This document shows, piece by piece, positions 1-5,251 of a stretch of DNA of 5,251 bases. Within the stretch, counting starts at the first letter, position 1. Every line of letters begins with the position of its first letter. Under the pieces are notes generated by a model. The model was not told where the DNA came from. It made no database searches and saw nothing but the letters and a program-made list of their open reading frames with translations. Source of the stretch: Tannerellaceae bacterium (GTDB lineage: Bacteria; Bacteroidota; Bacteroidia; Bacteroidales; Tannerellaceae); the NCBI GenBank assembly GCA_031284275.1, contig JAITAD010000085.1, positions 1 through 5,251 on the forward strand, read 5' to 3'. A program made the position numbers and the translations under genes.

Positions 1-69
1 AGCAATCAACGTCGCGGCGCAGATAAAGACGTACTTTAACTGCTGCCGCGACTCGTACAGGCTGATCAT
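1..69 (-). CDS. Membrane protein N-terminus, possibly a second sensor histidine kinase (partial)
   Basis: Only the first 23 codons are in the window; the gene runs off the left edge. An ATG at 69-67 opens a frame reading MISLYESRQQLKYVF followed by a hydrophobic stretch (ICAATLIA) that looks like the start of a transmembrane helix. A short charged/polar lead, a QxLK-like motif and an immediate membrane helix resemble, from memory, the N-termini of a group of Bacteroidota sensor histidine kinases; this is family resemblance and not proof. The start lies one base after the TGA stop of the secreted protein gene (stop 73-71, spacer base 70), so the two are almost certainly co-transcribed and probably translationally coupled. 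The frame is open to the edge with no stop. It could instead be any small-lead inner-membrane protein. That a gene starts here is fairly secure; that it is a kinase is tentative. Confidence 0.55.
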   Translation of the reverse strand, partial: MISLYESRQQLKYVFICAATLIA

Positions 70-70
70 C

Positions 71-2464
71 TCAGTGGACGATCACCGTCGTCGCCTTTTC
101 TCCTTCAACAGATACGATGGCCGCCCCACTCGGTGCGACAATGAAAGCCTCGGCAGAGGTTACTGTCCCGCGTGACAGTAACCGCCCTTGCAGATTGACA
201 ACAGTCACCTTTTTTCCCGCAGCCCCTCTGATGACAACCGCTCCTTTCGCACTGCCGATGGTCACTCCTCCGGCAATGGGTTGGTTAAGCATATCCGCAT
301 CATCCCCTCTAAGCGTTTCATACAGTTTGATAGTGAACAGCGTATAGTGCGTCAAAGGGCCATTGGTAAGCAATGTGGAGTTTTTTATACAAACTTGGGT
401 TGCCTCAGCATTGGGACCCAACCCGACATAGACGTCGTCCGACCCTTCGACCGGTATCGGAACAATCAATCCGGCTTTCCAAAGAGGGTATAATCTTTCT
501 CCCAAATGTGTCAAATCCTCTTCCAGATAACGTTGGGGGAAAACTGTTCCGGTAGCGGATTTTCCTGCCATCAACAATGTCTTCTCGCCTGAAGCTTTAT
601 CGGCGATGAGTTTTCCGTTGGGATACTCCTTTTTGATTTTTCCGGAAGCGTCCAACTCTATCCATGCACCGGACAAGAGCACGATATCTATTATCAGGTA
701 CTGAGATTCGCCATACTCTGTGCGTATCTGGCGGAAAAGGAAAATGGAACTGCCTTCAGCACTGTCAAGTAAAGTGTAACGCCCGTCTTCTCTTTTTCCC
801 ACATAGCGGCGTTTCCCATCTTTGATGGTGTAAAGATGATATGCAGTACGTTCTGTTGGAAGGAGATCGAAGCCTGCCAAATCACCATAGGTATCAATGC
901 AAACGGGTTCGGGTACGAAAGGCAAAACATCCTGCCCAACGACAAGCCCAATCCCATCGTCAATGATGTGGGTATTCTCGGTCAGATATTGGAACAGATA
1001 GGAGTTGGTGCCGGATTTGAACGGGGCAAACTCTTGGGACGGAGTTCGCAACTGGACGTCAGAGAGTGGAACACACTCCAACGTATCTCCACCGAGGAAG
1101 AAAAAGTCGCTCTTGGCAAACGAGGGGCGTTTGCGCGGAATACCCTTGCCGGGTAAATGGGAAGAAGTAGATCGTTCGGCGGAAGATCGGTTGGAAATAC
1201 GCAGCCATTTGTCTCCGTCCTTCTCAAGCAGCCAATGGGCTGAGGGGAAACTTGACAACATCGGCGATTCATCGATCCAGTCAAGTTCTCCGCCGGGGAG
1301 CAAACGCACATATTTCCCCTTGCGGTTGAATACGGAAGCATCGCCGTTGGCTACATTAACTCCCTTTACTTTCAAAAGAAACAACCCTTCCAACGGTGTC
1401 CAGATGGGATATTCCTCTTGTGTAACGCCGCTGATACGGAGGGAAAACCGGGTAGGGTCGGGTCGTTCACCGAAAATAAAATGTGTAGCATTCCCAATCG
1501 TGCTTACATTTAAGTAATTGCCGGATCCGTAAGAAAATATTTCGATGGCGCCGGTTGCCAAATCATAAGTGAAAAGAAATGACCGTTTGGAGGCATCGTC
1601 AAGTTCCGTTTTGGTGGCGAGGATACCGCTTTCTTCCACAATGTAAGCGCCCATCTGTGGGGAGTACAGTAAAATGCGTCCGCCTAATTCGTCGGCATAA
1701 GGAAAAACGGTACCCAGTCCGCGTGCTTGCAGAGGCCCACTAAACGGAGAAGATGTGGAAGGCGCAACCCCTTTCACTTCTATCCGAAAAGTCCCGGATT
1801 CCAAAGCATGAAACTTCCAGTCGTGGAAATCCCCGGTAGTGTTGAGGAGGGTGTTGATATCATTTGCGGAGAGCGAGATGCTACGCTCTTCACTCTCAGG
1901 ATCGACGATGTCCCATCCGAACATATCCGCTCCCTTTTGGAAGTCGGCCAGAGCGGCGGGGAGATTGTCATAGAGCGTAGGGATTAGATCGTAACGTCTG
2001 GCTTTCGCTATCTCGCGTTCTACGGGACGAAGGACGACAACCTCGTTGCGATGCCCATAAATGGCAAAGAAAAAGCTATTCTTTGCCGTAAAGTCATAGC
2101 TCTTCGAAGACGGTGTCCAGAAAACATCGCCCGTTCCCCCAAGGGTATTGTCCGCCAAACGGGAGAAAGCGATGATATCTCCCGTATAAATGTTTCGGAA
2201 CTTCAAGGCCATAGAGGCAGCGTATTCGCCGCCCACCTCTTCCACTTCCCAAGTGGCTGCTTGCCATTCGGCAAGGTTTTGCGGACTGCCGGCAACCAAC
2301 TGTCCATTGTCTACGAAAAGGTAAACGTCCCCCTCTTGCATCTCCTTTTTTAAGAGATAGGCTTTGTCCCGTACATAGGTCTCACTGCTGCCGGCCGCAT
2401 AAACGAGGGCGCTATTCCCGACAATTAGGGACAACACAGCCAACCAGATAACTCTCCTTTTCAT
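71..2464 (-). CDS. Large secreted protein of unknown function with DUF6383-like C-terminal domain
   Basis: A 797-residue exported protein whose function I do not recognise. The start is set at ATG 2464: the frame extends upstream only to a TTG (2500), and from the ATG a textbook signal peptide begins (KRR at 2-4, hydrophobic core 5-22, likely cleavage after VYA at 21-23). No other membrane segment is evident. The body (about 30-725) is rich in aromatic and beta-type sequence, with recurring units in which a G-x-Y-[VIL] turn precedes polar strands (near 272-275, 316-318, 383-386 and 552-565), suggesting repeated beta-sheet modules. Residues 731-797 form a Gly/Val/Ala-rich domain with VTVVNLQGR (753-761) and a final IVSVEGEKATTVIVH. 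I match this to the DUF6383 C-terminal family of Tannerellaceae from memory; it also resembles type IX secretion sorting domains (strand, xxxxGR, strand, basic end). No catalytic motif is visible. The gene follows the histidine kinase after 48 bp and touches the next gene. A cell-surface or extracellular location is inferred. Confidence 0.85.
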   Translation of the reverse strand: MKRRVIWLAVLSLIVGNSALVYAAGSSETYVRDKAYLLKKEMQEGDVYLFVDNGQLVAGSPQNLAEWQAATWEVEEVGGEYAASMALKFRNIYTGDIIAFSRLADNTLGGTGDVFWTPSSKSYDFTAKNSFFFAIYGHRNEVVVLRPVEREIAKARRYDLIPTLYDNLPAALADFQKGADMFGWDIVDPESEERSISLSANDINTLLNTTGDFHDWKFHALESGTFRIEVKGVAPSTSSPFSGPLQARGLGTVFPYADELGGRILLYSPQMGAYIVEESGILATKTELDDASKRSFLFTYDLATGAIEIFSYGSGNYLNVSTIGNATHFIFGERPDPTRFSLRISGVTQEEYPIWTPLEGLFLLKVKGVNVANGDASVFNRKGKYVRLLPGGELDWIDESPMLSSFPSAHWLLEKDGDKWLRISNRSSAERSTSSHLPGKGIPRKRPSFAKSDFFFLGGDTLECVPLSDVQLRTPSQEFAPFKSGTNSYLFQYLTENTHIIDDGIGLVVGQDVLPFVPEPVCIDTYGDLAGFDLLPTERTAYHLYTIKDGKRRYVGKREDGRYTLLDSAEGSSIFLFRQIRTEYGESQYLIIDIVLLSGAWIELDASGKIKKEYPNGKLIADKASGEKTLLMAGKSATGTVFPQRYLEEDLTHLGERLYPLWKAGLIVPIPVEGSDDVYVGLGPNAEATQVCIKNSTLLTNGPLTHYTLFTIKLYETLRGDDADMLNQPIAGGVTIGSAKGAVVIRGAAGKKVTVVNLQGRLLSRGTVTSAEAFIVAPSGAAIVSVEGEKATTVIVH

Positions 2465-2512
2465 GACCAACTCAATAAAGACGTGACAGCCTCTCTCCAA
2501 TGCGGAACTTAA

Positions 2513-3874
2513 TTAGGCACTTTTCCCTGCAAAGGTAGAATTATTTAAGTTCGCAGCAGGGAGGCGGAGGGTAAATTGCAGCCCCCCGCCATTCGGTTTG
2601 TCGATAGCGATGTTGCCACCGAGGAGAAAGAGGGCGTTTCTCACGATGGACAGCCCTAATCCGGTTCCTCCCGCATCATGGACACGCCCTTCACTTGCAC
2701 GGTAGAATCGTTCAAACAGATGTTTCAGATGGTCTTCCTGTAGATTGTTCATCCCGTCGTCATAAAAAGAAATCACATAAAAACGGCCGTCTTCGCCTTC
2801 TTTGGAAATACGGATATGTGCTCCGAAACCTGCGTGCTGAACGACGTTGTCTATGAGATTGCGGAAAATGGAGTACAGCAAACGGTCGTTACCGCGTATC
2901 GTGACGTCATCAAGGCCAATACAAGTGACTTTAATACTTTGTTTCTTGAGATTGTCTTCGAGGTCAAGGGTAAGTTTGGTCAGCAGCGTGGGGAGATGAA
3001 CAGCGGTGGGAGAGAAACTTCTCGAAGATTCGTCAATATTCATCAGGATGCCCATGTCTCGAATAAGTTCGGAAAGAACAATCGCCTGATGATGGGCTTT
3101 GAGGATAAACTGACGGGCGGCCTCCGGAGGTAAGGAGGGGTCGAGGAGCGTTTCGAGGTATCCCCTGATGCTGGTTACGGGAGTACGTAGCTCATGAGCG
3201 ACATTACCGGTCATTTCCTGTTTCAGTCGATGCGTATTCTTTGTCGATACGACACGCTCGTTGGAACGTCCCTGTTGCAGGGCGGAATCATTGACCTCCT
3301 TGACTGATTTGCCGAAACGATTGGCAACGTAACGAATGACAAATAACATGGCGGTAAAAATCACCAAAATGCAGTAGAGAAACAGCCTGTCGGACTTGGC
3401 GGCAAAAAAGTCCCGTACGGTGGTGTCGTATGGAAGGGCGACACGTACGAAACAAGTGTCGTAACGTTTTGCGTAATAAAGATATTCCCGATGGGTGGAA
3501 ACCGACATACGCCGATGTATTCCGGTACCTTTGCGAGAAGCTTCGACGATTTCGGGACGTTGGGAATGGTCGCCGGCATAATTGATAGTGGAAGCGGCGA
3601 GGTGGTTGTCGAAAAGGACTGTACCGTTGGGACTGATTAACGTCAGGCGCAAGTCGGCGGGCAGGGCGCTACGGAGCGTCGGAGAGAGAGAAAAATGGTC
3701 GTCCGGTGCGAAGGTTGCGTGGATGAGTTCGGCGTAGGTGTCAAGCCTTTCGGCGAGTAACCTTGTGCGATGGCGATGTTCCTGTGTCTCTCCAAGCAGC
3801 AGGATGCCGGCGGAGAAGATGCTCACGAGGAGAAGTAAATCGACAAAGAGCTTCTCTTTGTAACCAGCCCTCAT
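2513..3874 (-). CDS. PhoR-like membrane sensor histidine kinase
   Basis: A 453-residue sensor kinase that should autophosphorylate on His and pass phosphate to the regulator encoded just upstream. In order: membrane helix about 9-28; periplasmic sensor region about 29-162 with LTLISPNGTVLFDN (77-90) and a YYAKRYDT...VRVALPYD segment (133-150) typical of the Bacteroidota PhoR-like group; second membrane helix about 163-184; a short linker without a recognisable HAMP domain; the dimerisation/phosphoacceptor helix with GNVAHELRTP (223-232), phospho-site His227; and an HATPase domain with N-box FRNLIDN (337-343), F-box LFERFYR (386-392) and G2 box GGTGLGLS (402-409). The G1 box reads DDGMN (372-376) where DxGxG is expected, so the second glycine is Asn. 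ATG 3874 overlaps the regulator's TGA as ATGA, indicating translational coupling. The signal sensed is unknown, so phoR is not assigned. The C-terminal tail after LRLPA (436-440) carries the next gene's probable promoter. Confidence 0.93.
   Translation of the reverse strand: MRAGYKEKLFVDLLLLVSIFSAGILLLGETQEHRHRTRLLAERLDTYAELIHATFAPDDHFSLSPTLRSALPADLRLTLISPNGTVLFDNHLAASTINYAGDHSQRPEIVEASRKGTGIHRRMSVSTHREYLYYAKRYDTCFVRVALPYDTTVRDFFAAKSDRLFLYCILVIFTAMLFVIRYVANRFGKSVKEVNDSALQQGRSNERVVSTKNTHRLKQEMTGNVAHELRTPVTSIRGYLETLLDPSLPPEAARQFILKAHHQAIVLSELIRDMGILMNIDESSRSFSPTAVHLPTLLTKLTLDLEDNLKKQSIKVTCIGLDDVTIRGNDRLLYSIFRNLIDNVVQHAGFGAHIRISKEGEDGRFYVISFYDDGMNNLQEDHLKHLFERFYRASEGRVHDAGGTGLGLSIVRNALFLLGGNIAIDKPNGGGLQFTLRLPAANLNNSTFAGKSA
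2530..2537 (-). promoter_or_regulatory. Candidate promoter -7 box for the secreted protein gene
   Basis: Read on the minus strand the bases are TACCTTTG, a perfect match to the Bacteroidota -7 consensus TAnnTTTG, preceded by an A/T-rich tract (CTTAAATAATTC) and followed by CAGG. No TTTG is present at the expected -33 position (around 2557-2560), so this is half of the usual pair. The box lies inside the last codons of the histidine kinase (Ser-Thr-Phe-Ala, residues 446-449). Transcription would begin near 2525, giving a leader of about 60 bases before ATG 2464. The spacer 2465-2512 between the two genes holds no other promoter match, no Shine-Dalgarno-like site and no clear hairpin terminator. 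Confidence 0.45.
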
Positions 3875-4560
3875 CTATCTTCAGGTAAGGTAAACCGATA
3901 ACCGTAACCTGCTCGATTGGAAATTAATGAGGCGTATTGGCCGAACTTTTTCCTGAGTCGGGTAATGTGTACGTCTACCGTACGCTCGGTAACGAAAGGT
4001 GTTTCGCTCCAGACTTTGTCAAGGATGTTCTCGCGTGAAAATATCCGGTCGGGGTTTGCCGCCAACACAATCAAAACTTCAAACTCTGTCTTTGTCAGTC
4101 GGACTTTCTTCCCCGCAAGGATGACTTCTTTCTTGTCAAGGTCGATCGTTATGTTTTCGAATATTAGTTGGCGAGGCTTCGCTGACGGTGATATCCCTGA
4201 CCGACGTTTGAGTACTGCGCGTACCCGAGCGATGACTTCCTTGATGGAAAACGGTTTGGAGATATAGTCGTCCGCTCCGACTGAAAATCCTGTGAGCATA
4301 TCGTTTTCACTGTCTTTTGCAGTGAGAAAAATGATAGGGACGTCATTCCCATCACGCCGCAAGTTCTCGGCCATTTTGTAGCCGGAGACCCCTTTCATCA
4401 TTACGTCAAGAAGAATTAGCGCACAATCGGCGCGTAATTTCTCCATAGCTTCTTCTGCCGAGAATGCACACTGTATCTCAAAACCCTCGTTGGAAAGATT
4501 AAACGCAAGGACTTCGCATATGTCCCGATCATCGTCTACGACAAGTATTTTACTGCCCAT
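3871..4560 (-). CDS. OmpR/PhoB-family response regulator transcription factor
   Basis: A 229-residue DNA-binding response regulator, the normal length for this family. The receiver domain (3-120) has the acidic pair Asp9/Asp10, phosphoacceptor Asp52 (LILLDVMM), Thr80 (FLTAKD) and Lys102 (SKPF), so all the switch residues are intact. The winged-helix effector domain (about 130-226) shows LTKTEFEVL (155-163), the recognition helix region ERTVDVHITRLRKKFG (192-207) and the wing RAGYGYRF (216-223). The start is ATG 4560, giving MGSKILVVDDD. The frame continues upstream only to a TTG at 4611, but that extension would span the predicted promoter and adds 17 residues not expected for the family. It is the first gene of the minus-strand block and overlaps the kinase gene by 4 bp, its likely partner. 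Its targets are unknown; an 11-bp direct repeat upstream suggests autoregulation. It is PhoB-like, but no phosphate genes are visible, so no symbol is given. Confidence 0.95.
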   Translation of the reverse strand: MGSKILVVDDDRDICEVLAFNLSNEGFEIQCAFSAEEAMEKLRADCALILLDVMMKGVSGYKMAENLRRDGNDVPIIFLTAKDSENDMLTGFSVGADDYISKPFSIKEVIARVRAVLKRRSGISPSAKPRQLIFENITIDLDKKEVILAGKKVRLTKTEFEVLIVLAANPDRIFSRENILDKVWSETPFVTERTVDVHITRLRKKFGQYASLISNRAGYGYRFTLPEDR

Positions 4561-4582
4561 AAACCTTATCCGTTTGGCGGTA

Positions 4583-4612
4583 CAAACGTACACAAGGATT
4601 GTCACAAACAAA
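4583..4612 (-). promoter_or_regulatory. Candidate promoter of the response regulator-kinase operon
   Basis: On the minus strand there is a -7 box TACGTTTG (4590-4583), a perfect TAnnTTTG match, and a TTTG -33 box (4612-4609) 18 bases upstream of it, close to the usual Bacteroidota spacing of about 19-20. Another TTTG at 4608-4605 is too close. Initiation would fall near 4580-4577, leaving a leader of about 20 bases before ATG 4560. This supports ATG 4560 as the start, since the longer reading frame would begin at the -33 box itself. The -7 box is also framed by GTAC at 4580-4583 and 4588-4591. Confidence 0.6.
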
Positions 4613-4620
4613 AGGAATGG

Positions 4621-4639
4621 CGGTTACGATACGGTTACG
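4621..4639. repeat. 11-bp-period direct repeat, candidate response-regulator binding site
   Basis: The 8-mer CGGTTACG occurs at 4621-4628 and again, identically, at 4632-4639, a start-to-start distance of exactly 11 bp, about one helical turn. PhoB/OmpR-family dimers bind tandem direct half-sites with about this period, and the gene for such a regulator begins 61 bp away. Relative to the predicted regulator promoter (start near 4580) the repeat covers roughly -41 to -59, the normal place for an activator next to the -33 box. Relative to the galK promoter it covers the place where a -33 box should be. The repeat is plain in the sequence; the operator role is inferred. Confidence 0.5.
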
Positions 4640-4649
4640 GTCGAATGTC

Positions 4650-4657
4650 TACCTTTG
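4650..4657 (+). promoter_or_regulatory. Candidate galK promoter -7 box
   Basis: TACCTTTG is a perfect match to the Bacteroidota -7 consensus TAnnTTTG and lies 29 bases before the galK ATG, giving a leader of roughly 25 bases. No TTTG occurs at the expected -33 position (around 4626-4629); that place is occupied by the CGGTTACG direct repeat, so this promoter may depend on, or be blocked by, a protein bound there. No Shine-Dalgarno-like sequence precedes the ATG; the region is A/T-rich (CTTAAATCGAATAGTT), as is common in this phylum. Confidence 0.5.
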
Positions 4658-4686
4658 GCGTTGGATAACACTTAAATCGAATAGTT

Positions 4687-5251
4687 ATGAGGACAGAAAC
4701 CGTTCGCGAAAAGTTTTTCAAGCTCTATGGGGCAGAACCCGCTCTCTTTTCTTCCCCCGGGCGTATCAATATCATCGGCGAACACACCGACTACAATGGA
4801 GGCTTCGTTCTGCCGGGGGCTATCGATAAGGCGATATATTGCGCTATCAAGCCCAATCAGACGAACAGAGTACGCGCTTATGCCCTTGATTTGGAAGAAA
4901 CGACAGAGTTTACCATTGATAACGATCTCGCTGCCCCAACGCAAGGTTGGGCGAAATACATCTTCGGCGTGTGTCGAGAGATGATGAAGCGAGGAGCCAA
5001 GGTGGGTGGCTTTGATACTGTTTTTGCGGGAGATGTTCCGCTTGGCGCCGGTATGTCGTCGTCGGCTGCCCTTGAAAGTTGTTTCGGGTTTGCCCTGAAC
5101 GAATGTTTTGGTACGGGTTTCGACAGGATAGAATTGGCACGTATCGGGCAGGCGACGGAACATAACTACGTCGGGGTGAAGTGTGGTATCATGGACCAAT
5201 TCGCCTCGTGTTTCGGAAAGGCGGGTTCGCTCATTCGTCTGGACTGTCGTT
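4687..5251 (+). CDS. galK: Galactokinase, N-terminal half (runs off right edge)
   Basis: Cytoplasmic GHMP-family kinase that phosphorylates alpha-D-galactose with ATP to galactose-1-phosphate, the entry step of the Leloir pathway. The window holds 188 codons, about half of the usual 380-390, with no stop. Residues 23-39 carry the galactokinase signature, including GRINIIGEHTDYNGG (25-39) with the substrate-contacting Arg26, Glu32, His33 and Asp35. The GHMP ATP-binding loop is PLGAGMSSSAALE (118-130). CGIMDQF (166-172) contains the expected catalytic base Asp170. All key residues present in this half are intact. The start is firm: an in-frame TAA at 4666-4668 lies upstream and no other start codon falls between it and ATG 4687. 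It is transcribed away from the response regulator, sharing a 126-bp divergent region with it. The usual partners (sugar transporter, aldose epimerase, galT/galE) would lie beyond the edge and cannot be seen. Confidence 0.96.
   Translation, partial: MRTETVREKFFKLYGAEPALFSSPGRINIIGEHTDYNGGFVLPGAIDKAIYCAIKPNQTNRVRAYALDLEETTEFTIDNDLAAPTQGWAKYIFGVCREMMKRGAKVGGFDTVFAGDVPLGAGMSSSAALESCFGFALNECFGTGFDRIELARIGQATEHNYVGVKCGIMDQFASCFGKAGSLIRLDCR

Noticed and set aside
1005..1517. Plus-strand open frame of 170 codons, and several shorter ones between 117 and 2353
   Set aside because: They lie antisense to the secreted protein gene, have low-complexity Ser/Pro/Arg-rich products with no domain, and overlap one another.
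2465..2500. Twelve-residue upstream extension of the secreted protein from a TTG at 2500
   Set aside because: It would put extra residues before an already complete signal peptide that begins at ATG 2464.
3903..3909. CGTAACC, similar to the reverse complement of the 11-bp repeat half-site
   Set aside because: It lies in the conserved GYGYRF codons of the regulator's wing and has no second copy at 11 bp spacing, so it is explained by coding.
4580..4591. GTAC-AAAC-GTAC inverted repeat over the regulator's -7 box
   Set aside because: The arms are only 4 bp and GTAC is itself a palindrome, so this is expected by chance; noted only as part of the promoter.
4561..4611. Seventeen-residue upstream extension of the response regulator from a TTG at 4611
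   Set aside because: It covers the predicted promoter and lies outside the receiver domain, which starts properly at ATG 4560.
4672..5199. Minus-strand open frame of 175 codons
   Set aside because: It is wholly antisense to galK, whose conserved motifs fix the coding strand; the product has no recognisable features.

Overview
This window looks like chromosome from a Bacteroidales member of the Bacteroidota, plausibly Tannerellaceae-like (Tannerella or Parabacteroides relatives). The reasons are near-balanced base composition, TAnnTTTG promoter boxes in place of the proteobacterial -10/-35 pattern, no clear Shine-Dalgarno sequences before the starts, a PhoR/PhoB-like two-component pair of the Bacteroidota type, and a large secreted protein whose C-terminal domain resembles the DUF6383 domain of Parabacteroides and Tannerella proteins. 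The family-level placement is inference.

Layout: almost all of the window is coding. Positions 4560 down to 1 form a minus-strand block in this order of transcription: an OmpR/PhoB-type response regulator (3871-4560), a sensor histidine kinase overlapping it by 4 bp (2513-3874), a 797-residue secreted protein of unknown function (71-2464), and the first 23 codons of another membrane protein (1-69) that starts one base after the previous stop. This last gene resembles the N-terminus of a second Bacteroidota sensor kinase. On the plus strand, diverging from the regulator, is the first half of galactokinase galK (4687 to the right edge).

The only sizeable intergenic space is the 126-bp divergent region 4561-4686. 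It holds a candidate promoter on each strand and, between them, a direct repeat of 8 bp (CGGTTACG) with an exact 11-bp period. That spacing is what PhoB/OmpR-family regulators usually recognise, and the repeat sits where an activator of the regulator's own promoter would bind. A further promoter box overlaps the last codons of the histidine kinase and probably gives the secreted protein some independent transcription.

Working model (inference): the kinase-regulator pair autoregulates from the divergent region and may also affect galK. The secreted protein is expressed partly with the pair and partly from its own promoter, and is tightly coupled to the gene after it. No mobile element, CRISPR array, tRNA or rRNA was seen. 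The most unusual points are a large secreted protein placed between signalling genes, a changed ATP-lid (G1) motif in the kinase, and the 11-bp direct repeat.
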